Positions 1 through 5,547 of a stretch of 7,096 nucleotides of DNA are shown piece after piece. The notes under the pieces were generated by a model. The model had not been told where the DNA came from and made no database searches. It saw only the letters and a list, made by a program, of their open reading frames with translations. The stretch is from a candidate division Zixibacteria bacterium DG_27 (GTDB lineage: Bacteria; Zixibacteria; MSB-5A5; DG-27), in the NCBI GenBank assembly GCA_001302725.1, contig LIZU01000057.1:1-7096 (forward strand), read 5' to 3'. The position numbers were made by a program, and so were the translations under genes. Every line of letters begins with the position of its first letter. Position 1 is the first letter of the stretch.

Positions 1-1769
1 CTGCCTGGGACGCTATATGGGATTCTGCCGGGAGAATCACCGCGGAAGGCTACGTTGTCGAAATGGCGATACCTTTCAGTTCCTTCCGCTTCCAGCGGAC
101 AGACGGCGATCAGATCTGGAGTTTCGACGCCGTTCGCAGCTACCCTCGGAGTGTCCGGCACCACCTCGGTCTGTTTCCCCGTGACCGGAACAACAACTGC
201 TACCTGTGTCAGGCAGAGAAGCTTATCGGCTTTGCTGGCGCTACTCCGGGCAGGAATATCGAGATTGACCCAACGCTCTCTGGCTTGGTGACCCAGGAGC
301 GCGAAGGAGTCACCGAGGGACCGTTCGAGGAGCGAGACCGTAATCTCGATCCCGGGATCTCAGCCAGCTGGGGTTTCACTCCAAACCTCACCGTGAATGC
401 TACCATCAATCCCGACTTTTCACAGGTGGAGGCCGATGCCGCCCAGCTAGACATCAACACCCAGTTTGCCCTCTTCTATCCGGAGAAGCGGCCCTTCTTC
501 CTGGAGGCCTCCGACTACTTCGGGACGCGCCTGAGCGCCGTACACACCCGCACCCTGGCCGATCCGGAGTGGGGCCTGAAAATGACAGGCAGAGAAGGAG
601 CCAATGTCATCGGTCTTTTCGTGGTCCGCGATGAGATCACTAACCTCCTGTTTCCAGCCAGCCAGGGCTCGCGTTCCACCTCTCTCCAGATGAATTCCAC
701 CGGCGCGGTGGCGCGGTATCGCCGCGATGTGGGCACCTCCTCCAGCTTGGGTGTACTCCTGACCGACCGGAAGGGGCAAGACTACTACAACCGGCTGGCA
801 GGGCTTGATGGCAACATCAGGCTAACCCCCAGGGACCGCCTCAGGTTTCAGTTCCTTGGGTCCCGGACCCGTTATCCCGAAGAGGTCTCTGCCGACTTCG
901 AGCAGCCCCACGATTTCTTCGAGGGAACGGCGTTTGATGTCTACTACTCCCACGACACCCGTAGTCTCGACTGGTATGGCGTGTATCGCCAGGTCAGCCC
1001 CGATTTCCGCGCCGACCTCGGCTTCATGACCCAGGCGGACTTCAGATACACAGACATCGGTTGGGGACACACCTGGAATAACGACCCCGATCACTGGTGG
1101 AACATGCTTAACGTCGGTTCCGGCTACGAATACGAGTGGGACTTCGACGACCAGCTTCTCAACAAGGCCTACACCTTCTGGTTCAACTACGCTGGCCTCT
1201 CCCAGTCGTGGGTTGATCTCTACGCCGAGTGGGGCAGGCAGAGTTTCAACGGAGTGGAGTTCGACAGCAGGTTCGTAAACATTGACGGGGGGATCCGTCC
1301 CTCCGGAGCTCTCTATTTCGAGATGGAGGTTACCGCGGGTGATGGAATCGACTACGCCAACACCAGACAGGGGAGGCGGGTTTCGCTTGAGCCCTTTGTT
1401 GAGTGGAAGCTGGGGCGTCATCTCACGCTGGAGGTGGGTCACATCTTCGAGCAGCTTAACGTCGATGAAGGTCGGCTCTATACCGCCAATATAAACCAGC
1501 TAAAGACCCTCTACCAGTTCACCAAGCGCGCCTTTCTGCGCACCATCCTGCAATACGTCTACTATGACTACAACACCGATCTCTATACCTTTGCCATCGA
1601 TCCTGTGTACAGGAGCCTCTTTTCACAGACGCTTTTCTCCTATAAGATCAACCCCCAGACGGTGCTTTTTCTGGGATACTCCGACAACTACTTCGGAGAG
1701 AAGGATCTGAGCCTCCGGCAGACCGACCGCACTTTCTTTGCAAAGATCGGCTACGCCTGGGTGCTCTAG
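1..1769 (+). CDS. DUF5916 family outer-membrane beta-barrel protein with CBM9-like N-terminal domain (5' partial)
   Basis: The frame is open from base 3 to the TAG at 1767-1769, giving 588 residues; the start, any signal peptide and the beginning of the first domain lie off the left edge. The ATG at 61-65 is internal, because the codons before it already fit the family (a WDAIWDSAG stretch, then GYVVEMAIPFSSFRF), the end of a CBM9-like beta-sandwich. The paired cysteines CYLC (198-209) followed by KLIGF and PGRNIEIDPTLSG are typical of the family, as is the block from NPDFSQVEAD to EKRPFFLE (408-506). The remaining ~420 residues alternate polar and aromatic residues in barrel-like strands, and the protein ends in a hydrophobic/aromatic GYAWVL that resembles a BAM-recognised last strand. 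The family is placed in the outer membrane by its barrel; its substrate is not established, and the CBM9-like domain suggests surface glycan binding only by analogy. Full length is probably 700-800 residues. The family call is firm; function is unknown. Confidence 0.9.
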   Translation, partial: AWDAIWDSAGRITAEGYVVEMAIPFSSFRFQRTDGDQIWSFDAVRSYPRSVRHHLGLFPRDRNNNCYLCQAEKLIGFAGATPGRNIEIDPTLSGLVTQEREGVTEGPFEERDRNLDPGISASWGFTPNLTVNATINPDFSQVEADAAQLDINTQFALFYPEKRPFFLEASDYFGTRLSAVHTRTLADPEWGLKMTGREGANVIGLFVVRDEITNLLFPASQGSRSTSLQMNSTGAVARYRRDVGTSSSLGVLLTDRKGQDYYNRLAGLDGNIRLTPRDRLRFQFLGSRTRYPEEVSADFEQPHDFFEGTAFDVYYSHDTRSLDWYGVYRQVSPDFRADLGFMTQADFRYTDIGWGHTWNNDPDHWWNMLNVGSGYEYEWDFDDQLLNKAYTFWFNYAGLSQSWVDLYAEWGRQSFNGVEFDSRFVNIDGGIRPSGALYFEMEVTAGDGIDYANTRQGRRVSLEPFVEWKLGRHLTLEVGHIFEQLNVDEGRLYTANINQLKTLYQFTKRAFLRTILQYVYYDYNTDLYTFAIDPVYRSLFSQTLFSYKINPQTVLFLGYSDNYFGEKDLSLRQTDRTFFAKIGYAWVL

Positions 1770-1798
1770 CCACGCGGACACAATCTTGGTCATCAGAG

Positions 1799-1852
1799 GG
1801 GTTGTAGACTACCTGTCTGGCTAGCGACAACCCAGTCGGTGGGCATCTGTCG
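1799..1852. other. Two overlapping, mutually exclusive stem-loops
   Basis: Stem A pairs GGGTTGT (1799-1805) with ACAACCC (1827-1833), 7 perfect pairs, and encloses AGAC/GTCT (1806-1809 with 1815-1818). Stem B pairs CGACA (1825-1829) with TGTCG (1848-1852) and CCCA (1831-1834) with TGGG (1840-1843). A and B share bases 1827-1833, so only one can form at a time. They begin 30 bp after the DUF5916 stop codon. A role in transcript end formation is possible, but no T-tract follows. Confidence 0.4.
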
Positions 1853-1870
1853 TAGCGGCTGCCGGTGAGC

Positions 1871-1901
1871 CTTTCCCGTCAATCTGCACCTGACTGGAAA
1901 G
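1871..1901. other. Stem-loop in the convergent gap
   Basis: CTTTCC (1871-1876) pairs with GGAAAG (1896-1901); after one mismatch, GTC (1878-1880) pairs with GAC (1892-1894). That gives 9 pairs over 10 positions around an 11-base loop. No T-run follows on either strand. It may help end transcripts from either side, but this is not shown. Confidence 0.4.
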
Positions 1902-2016
1902 AGCAAGCAAGACACTCAGCATCTATTGTCTTATAGAGCTACGAACACCACGCTGGAGGCGGCGGCTACCTTTGAAGGCGGGTCTGGCTGTGGCTGACGT
2001 CAGACTCAGCGACACT

Positions 2017-2043
2017 GCTTCTTCGACCCGTAAGAAAAGAAGC
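2017..2043 (-). terminator. Possible weak terminator hairpin of the deacylase gene
   Basis: GCTTCTT (2017-2023) and AAGAAGC (2037-2043) are a perfect 7-bp inverted repeat with a 13-base loop, starting 6 bp past the deacylase stop codon in the direction of transcription. The position suits a terminator, but the stem is AT-rich, the loop is large, and no U-run follows on the minus strand. A second weak pairing, GCTGA (1993-1997) with TCAGC (2006-2010), lies further on. The structure is visible; the function is a guess. Confidence 0.3.
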
Positions 2044-2049
2044 GCTCTC

Positions 2050-3048
2050 TCAGAACATCCCGAAAGCTACCACCGGGACTCCCGGCAGAGCAACGGAAGA
2101 GTCGGAGTGGCCGAGGACAACGGCATCGCCCTTGGCACAAATGGTCTCCTGCAGCTTCCCGAAGACGTTGTAGATCTTCGCAACCCTCTGCCCCTCCCTG
2201 ACGATCTCTCCCGGCTTGATCAAGAACCTTATGATGCCGCTTGTTGAGGCCGGAGGCTGATGCGAATAGCTCAGGATTCTTCCACTGAGCACCTCCGGCA
2301 TCTTGTAGTTCAACTTTAGCTCCGCGGGGGGAGTCATCTCCAGGCCAGCCAGGACATTCCAGATGGACCTCACACCGTCTTCCACATTTCTCTCGTTCAC
2401 CACATAAGCCTCGCCCAGTTCGAGACTAATGGCGGGGATACCGTACGCAATCAGGCTCCCGGAGAGGGTCCTTTTAAGCTCTTCCCGGTCCGCCTCAGCC
2501 CTGTGCTCACCAATGACGACGAAACCGGTCTGCCCGCTGAATTCCCTGGCCTTCCGGTAGACCTCCCGGCGTGTGAGCCCCGGGTCGGGGTCAATCAAGA
2601 CGTAGGGAATAGACTTGATCCAGTCGTTATGCAGATCGAGCACCAGGGTGGGTTGGGTCTGCAGAATGGCAGTGAATATCCTCTCGGCAATCCTCTCCGC
2701 TACGGAACCGTTCGGATTCCCGGGAAAGGAGCGATTCAGATCCTCCTTGCTCAGCCCGATGTGTCGCGACACGGTCTCGAAGCCGATGGGGTTCATCAGC
2801 GGAAAGGCATAGACCCTCCCCCGGAGGAGCGGCTCCTTTTTGAGCCTGCGGAAGATCTCCTGGATGACGACGATGCCGCCGACCTCGTCTCCGTGAACGC
2901 ATCCTGTGAGCCAGACAACCGGACCCGGGTTAGCGCTCTTCGATTCCATCAGGGCGAGACGTCGCCTCGACAGGTCGGACCCGGTGAGAATCTTGAGAAA
3001 TGAGTATCTTCTGCTTTGTGCCCGTTCCGATTTTGTCTTTTTCTCCAC
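2050..3048 (-). CDS. Zinc-dependent deacylase, succinylglutamate desuccinylase/aspartoacylase (AstE/AspA) family
   Basis: This is a 332-residue enzyme of the M14-like AstE/AspA fold (COG3608-type predicted deacylase), whose members hydrolyse amide bonds of N-acylated amino acids or related small molecules. Residues below are numbered from the GTG at 3048. The zinc ligands are visible as H52 and E55 in CVHGDEVGG, and H140 in LVLDLHNDW. The substrate-binding pair N105-R106 sits in DLNRSFPG, and the likely catalytic glutamate is E210 in ISLELGEA. The last ~80 residues, with a KPGEIVREGQRVAKI stretch, form the small beta-sandwich usual at the C-terminus of this family. No signal peptide is seen, so it should be cytoplasmic. 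I chose GTG at 3048 because GAGG (3055-3058) lies 6 nt upstream; an in-frame TTG at 3060 would add four residues. The conserved FLKILTGSDLSRRRL stretch precedes the first ATG, so that ATG is not the start. The substrate is not predictable, and the neighbours give no pathway. It stands alone, transcribed from its own promoter. Confidence 0.92.
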   Translation of the reverse strand: MEKKTKSERAQSRRYSFLKILTGSDLSRRRLALMESKSANPGPVVWLTGCVHGDEVGGIVVIQEIFRRLKKEPLLRGRVYAFPLMNPIGFETVSRHIGLSKEDLNRSFPGNPNGSVAERIAERIFTAILQTQPTLVLDLHNDWIKSIPYVLIDPDPGLTRREVYRKAREFSGQTGFVVIGEHRAEADREELKRTLSGSLIAYGIPAISLELGEAYVVNERNVEDGVRSIWNVLAGLEMTPPAELKLNYKMPEVLSGRILSYSHQPPASTSGIIRFLIKPGEIVREGQRVAKIYNVFGKLQETICAKGDAVVLGHSDSSVALPGVPVVAFGMF

Positions 3049-3139
3049 CCGGAACCTCAAAGAGATCTCAAGGGACTACAACCGAGTCTCCTAATAATGG
3101 CAGTAGAACCGCTCAAGGAGGACGCCCGAGAGGCCCTAC
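3049..3139 (-). promoter_or_regulatory. 5' leader of the deacylase gene
   Basis: If transcription starts about 7 nt past the -10 box, the leader is about 90 nt. It carries AGGAG (3088-3092), then 6 nt, then TTG-TAG (3076-3081), a start codon immediately followed by a stop and in frame with the main gene. The AGGAG also lies in a weak stem (GACT with AGTC, extended past one mismatch). It matches no riboswitch class I know. Confidence 0.35.
3055..3058 (-). promoter_or_regulatory. Ribosome binding site supporting the GTG start of the deacylase
   Basis: GAGG lies 6 nt before the GTG at 3048. The competing TTG at 3060 overlaps this site and has only a pyrimidine-rich stretch in front of it, so GTG is preferred. 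Confidence 0.45.
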
Positions 3140-3145
3140 CATATT

Positions 3146-3174
3146 ATCATAGCAAAACCGCCAATCGGTGTCAA
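3146..3174 (-). promoter_or_regulatory. Near-consensus sigma-70 promoter for the deacylase gene
   Basis: Read on the minus strand, the -35 box is TTGACA (3169-3174, 6/6 match) and the -10 box is TATGAT (3146-3151, 5/6 match). The spacer is exactly 17 bp (3152-3168). It points into the deacylase gene about 90 bp away and lies in a non-coding gap. This is the strongest promoter seen in the window and suggests housekeeping expression. Confidence 0.8.
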
Positions 3175-3387
3175 CAGAGTACCCGAGAGCAGTTCTGGCG
3201 CAACCTGCGATGTTCCTTCGGGCAGTGACCTCAGAGAGCTGTTCAAGCGGCCGAATTCTCCCTACTGCATTTGGCCGATTTCTCTCGGAGCGCGTTTCTT
3301 ACGTTGTAACTGCTCGAGGTCGCCAATCGAGGCGGGCGGAGGATATCTCACCTCCCAGAAGCCGAGATTCGATTTCAGACCTTCGCC
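3175..3387. other. Non-coding spacer downstream of the response regulator
   Basis: With the promoter and leader, this makes a 327-bp gap between the response regulator stop (3388) and the deacylase. Only short stems are visible: GGAGG/CCTCC (3338-3342 with 3351-3355), CTCGA/TCGAG (3313-3317 with 3327-3331), and an imperfect one, CGGCCGAA with TTGGCCG (3248-3255 with 3271-3277). None is followed by a T-run, so no terminator can be assigned. I see no tRNA and no gene with recognisable protein content. Confidence 0.5.
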
Positions 3388-4779
3388 CTACTCCTCTTCA
3401 CTATCATATCTCGGTCCCTCCGGTTCGATGTGGTATTTCTTGATCTTATCGAAGAGGGTGGTGTAGTCGATTTTCATAATTTGTGCCGCCTTGCGCTTGT
3501 TTCCATGAGTCTCGGAGAGCACCCTTTTTATCAGTTTCTTCTCCGCCTCCATCTGAGCATATTGCCCCACATCCTTGAGACCTGCCCCGGAGCGCAGCCG
3601 GATGTCCTCCATGGTGGGGATCCGGACCGCCAGGTGTTCGGGCTTAACCTTCTTCCCCTCACAGAGGATTATCGCTCTCTCGACTGTGTTTTCAAGCTCC
3701 CGGACATTGCCCGGCCAGCTATACTTCTCCAAGATTCTCTTAGCCTCGCTGGTGAGGGACTTCGGCTTCTTTTTCATCTCCCGACAGTATTTCAAGATGA
3801 AATAGTCCGCCAGGGTGATTATGTCTTCAGGCCTCTCCCGCAGCGGAGGAATCGTTATCGGGAAAACGCTCAGCCGGTAAAAGAGGTCTTCGCGAAACTG
3901 CTTTCTTTCGATGGCGGCTTTGAGGTCGGTGTTGGAGGCCGCCACCACGCGAACGTCGGCTTCGATTATGCGGGTTCCACCCAGACGCTCGAACTTCTTC
4001 TCCTGAAGGACACGCAACAATTTGGCTTGCAGGGCAACGTCTAAATCCCCGACCTCATCCAGAAAAATTGTGCCTCCCTCGGCGATCTCGAATTTCCCCA
4101 TTTTACGGGAGACCGCGCCGGTATAGGCACCTTTCTCGGAGCCGAAAAGCTCATTCTCCAAAAGCTCATGCGGGATGGCGGCGCAGTTTATGGCCACGAA
4201 GGGTTCGTCCTTCCGACTCGAGAGGCTGTGAATGGCTCTGGCGAAAAGCTCTTTTCCGGTCCCGGATTCCCCCAGGAACAAAACGGTGGTATCCGACGGT
4301 GCCACCTTCTGTACTAACTTGATGACCTCCTGAACGGCGGGGCTTCTGCCAATGACCTGATCGAACCCAAGATTCTGGGCTAATTCCTCCCGCAACAGGA
4401 TATTTTCCGCCACCAGGCGGCGATTCTCCAGTGCCCTTTTGATCAGCACCGTCAGATGATCGGTATCGAAAGGTTTGGTGAGGAAATCGAACGCCCCGAT
4501 CTTCATGGCCTCCACGGCGTTCTCGACGGTGCCGTATGCGGTCATCACAACCACCACCGCTTCGGGGTCGTTGTCTTTTATCTCCGTGAGAACCTCAAGC
4601 CCGCTGAGCTTGGGAAGCTTGAGGTCAGTCAAAACCAGATCGTATCTTTTCTCCTTGGCTTTGCTGGCGCCGACCATCCCGTCGGGAGCAACATCAACCT
4701 GATACCCTTCCGCCTCCAGGGTCTGCGCCAGCATGTCGCGCATGCCGTCTTTGTCCTCAATCACCAGAATAGATGGCAT
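3388..4779 (-). CDS. NtrC-family sigma-54-dependent response regulator
   Basis: This 463-residue protein is a complete three-domain activator. The receiver domain (about 1-120) has the acidic pair E8/D9, phospho-acceptor D52 (TDLKLP), T80 and K102. The AAA+ domain (about 140-375) has Walker A GESGTGKE (170-177), a sigma-54-contacting loop GAYTGA (217-222), Walker B IFLDE (D241, E242), FREDLFYRL with arginines 296 and 302, and the WPGNVRELEN sensor II region (355-364). The C-terminal Fis-type helix-turn-helix (about 423-449) binds DNA. Members are phosphorylated by a histidine kinase, form a ring and use ATP to open sigma-54 promoters. The loop has Tyr where GAFTGA has Phe, a conservative change seen in some family members. 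The ATG at 4779 has GGGGTGAT (4785-4792) in front of it. No kinase lies in the window, so its signal and targets are unknown. The gene lies 105 bp after the nuclease gene on the same strand and may be partly co-transcribed. Confidence 0.97.
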   Translation of the reverse strand: MPSILVIEDKDGMRDMLAQTLEAEGYQVDVAPDGMVGASKAKEKRYDLVLTDLKLPKLSGLEVLTEIKDNDPEAVVVVMTAYGTVENAVEAMKIGAFDFLTKPFDTDHLTVLIKRALENRRLVAENILLREELAQNLGFDQVIGRSPAVQEVIKLVQKVAPSDTTVLFLGESGTGKELFARAIHSLSSRKDEPFVAINCAAIPHELLENELFGSEKGAYTGAVSRKMGKFEIAEGGTIFLDEVGDLDVALQAKLLRVLQEKKFERLGGTRIIEADVRVVAASNTDLKAAIERKQFREDLFYRLSVFPITIPPLRERPEDIITLADYFILKYCREMKKKPKSLTSEAKRILEKYSWPGNVRELENTVERAIILCEGKKVKPEHLAVRIPTMEDIRLRSGAGLKDVGQYAQMEAEKKLIKRVLSETHGNKRKAAQIMKIDYTTLFDKIKKYHIEPEGPRYDSEEE

Positions 4780-4784
4780 AGTTC

Positions 4785-4792
4785 ATCACCCC
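4785..4792 (-). promoter_or_regulatory. Ribosome binding site of the response regulator
   Basis: GGGGTGAT is a near-complete match to the anti-Shine-Dalgarno complement and leaves 7 nt between GGGGTG and the ATG at 4779. It fixes this start with good confidence. Confidence 0.7.
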
Positions 4793-4807
4793 AAAAGATG
4801 CCCCCAA

Positions 4808-4837
4808 GTTGTACCTGTTCAGCGTAGGTATCGGCAA
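4808..4837 (-). promoter_or_regulatory. Possible weak sigma-70 promoter for the response regulator
   Basis: On the minus strand, TTGCCG (4832-4837) and TACAAC (4808-4813) are separated by 18 bp and each matches the consensus at 4 of 6 positions. The -10 box would lie 28 nt before the start codon. The position is sensible, but the match is modest. I saw no clear -24/-12 sigma-54 site in this gap. Confidence 0.35.
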
Positions 4838-4872
4838 AATGAGGCCGGACTGTAGGGTAACGCCCCCGCAAT

Positions 4873-4892
4873 GGTCAGTGACCTTCAAGGTC
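4873..4892. repeat. Overlapping inverted repeats of GGTC/GACC at the nuclease 3' end
   Basis: GGTCA/TGACC (4873-4877 with 4879-4883) overlaps GACCTT/AAGGTC (4880-4885 with 4887-4892). The second repeat includes the nuclease stop codon (4885-4887). Each half has a one-base centre, so as DNA they look like operator-type dyads. As RNA, only short 4-bp stems could form. No T-run follows, so it is not a standard terminator. Confidence 0.35.
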
Positions 4893-5547
4893 TACAGCTT
4901 CGACAGGGGCTGAGGCAGTCGTTCAGAGCCTCCTCCCGGGTGCTGTAAACTCTTAACTCCTCTGGGGGTTTATCTTTAACTGCAGAGCAACTTGGGCGGT
5001 GGAAGCGATAGGAGTCTTTCAGAGCTAGGTAATGAGTCGCCTCCCGAGGTGGGGGCAGACTCCAGATTCCCAGGTGCTCTTCTCGAGCCTGTTTTTGAAC
5101 TGCGCAAAATTCCTGCAGGTGGCGAAGGTTCGGTGGATGGGGATAGATGTTTGCTAATCCTTCCTTCAGAAGCCAGAGATTGACCATAAGGGTGTCAACG
5201 TAAACGTAAGCCAGCATCCGGCCGTATTTGTCGCGTGCTTGTAAGTCAAACTCCAATCTGACGGTATTGCCTTTGACCAATCTCTCATTCGCCTCCTTTG
5301 CCTCCGAGTAGAAGGGCTCCCCCTCTTCGGGTGTGTCGATACCGACGTAGCGAACAGTAATCCCGTTGCTCAATGTGATGGTGTCGCCGTCGAGAATTTC
5401 GACTGCTCGGTTCTCTTCTGCTCTCCTCTGCTCCCGAACGCAGAAAATCTGAAGGGAAAAGAAAAGTAGAGACAGGACAGCTATAGGGCGACAATATCTC
5501 TCAACCACAGCAAACCAAACCGAAGAATCAAACCAGGATTGCCTCAC
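4885..5547 (-). CDS. Membrane-anchored thermonuclease (SNase-like) with C-terminal Cys/His module
   Basis: This 220-residue protein has one hydrophobic segment (about 21-37) followed by an SNase domain (about 46-163). The active site of staphylococcal nuclease is fully kept: D53 and D55 in LDGDT, R66, D71-T72 and E74 in RYVGIDTPE, and R110 in DKYGR. It should therefore be a Ca2+-dependent phosphodiesterase cutting DNA or RNA, probably held at the inner membrane and facing outward; the segment could instead be a cleaved signal. The tail (about 172-220) reads HYLALKDSYRFHRPSC, then AL, then a final SPCRSCRP. H183, C187, C215 and C218 could bind one zinc, as in the Ada-type metal-binding modules found on some SNase proteins; C211 is an extra cysteine where relatives tend to have Gly/Tyr. 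The start is GTG and overlaps the SbcC-like gene by 20 bp. Upstream GGGG (4 nt away) and a more distant GGAGG give only moderate RBS support. A second GTG at 5508 would shorten it by 13 residues. It is probably co-translated with the upstream gene. Confidence 0.92.
   Translation of the reverse strand: MRQSWFDSSVWFAVVERYCRPIAVLSLLFFSLQIFCVREQRRAEENRAVEILDGDTITLSNGITVRYVGIDTPEEGEPFYSEAKEANERLVKGNTVRLEFDLQARDKYGRMLAYVYVDTLMVNLWLLKEGLANIYPHPPNLRHLQEFCAVQKQAREEHLGIWSLPPPREATHYLALKDSYRFHRPSCSAVKDKPPEELRVYSTREEALNDCLSPCRSCRP

Larger units (their letters stand above)
1770..2049. other. Convergent intergenic region rich in stem-loops
   Basis: This 280 bp gap separates the 3' ends of the DUF5916 gene (+) and the deacylase gene (-), so both transcripts should end here. 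I see no convincing gene. Several inverted repeats are visible (listed separately), but none is followed by a T-run on either strand, so no standard intrinsic terminator can be named. An ORF beginning at 1972 on the plus strand runs into the antisense of the deacylase and has no recognisable protein content. Confidence 0.6.

Noticed and set aside
822..1442. 206-codon open frame on the minus strand
   Set aside because: It is antisense to the well-matched DUF5916 barrel, and its translation is low-complexity (Val/Glu/Pro-rich) without recognisable motifs.
2127..2152. TGGCAC element resembling half of a sigma-54 promoter
   Set aside because: The GC element is at the wrong distance (15 rather than 10 bases between GG and GC), and the site is inside the deacylase gene.
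1972..2247. 91-codon plus-strand frame starting in the convergent gap
   Set aside because: Most of it is antisense to the C-terminal domain of the deacylase; there is no recognisable protein content and no clear RBS.
2503..3003. 166-codon plus-strand frame opposite the deacylase
   Set aside because: The minus strand carries all zinc ligands and catalytic motifs of the AstE/AspA family, so this is a shadow.
3016..3443. Two short plus-strand frames (3016-3228 and 3168-3443) in the 327-bp gap
   Set aside because: Their translations look like random sequence, they overlap the minus-strand promoter or the ends of real genes, and neither has a convincing RBS.
3421..3450. GGTTCGA resembling a tRNA T-arm
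   Set aside because: It lies inside the response regulator coding region, and no acceptor or anticodon stems surround it.
3430..4044. 204-codon open frame on the plus strand
   Set aside because: It is antisense to the AAA+ and HTH parts of the response regulator, whose motifs are unambiguous.
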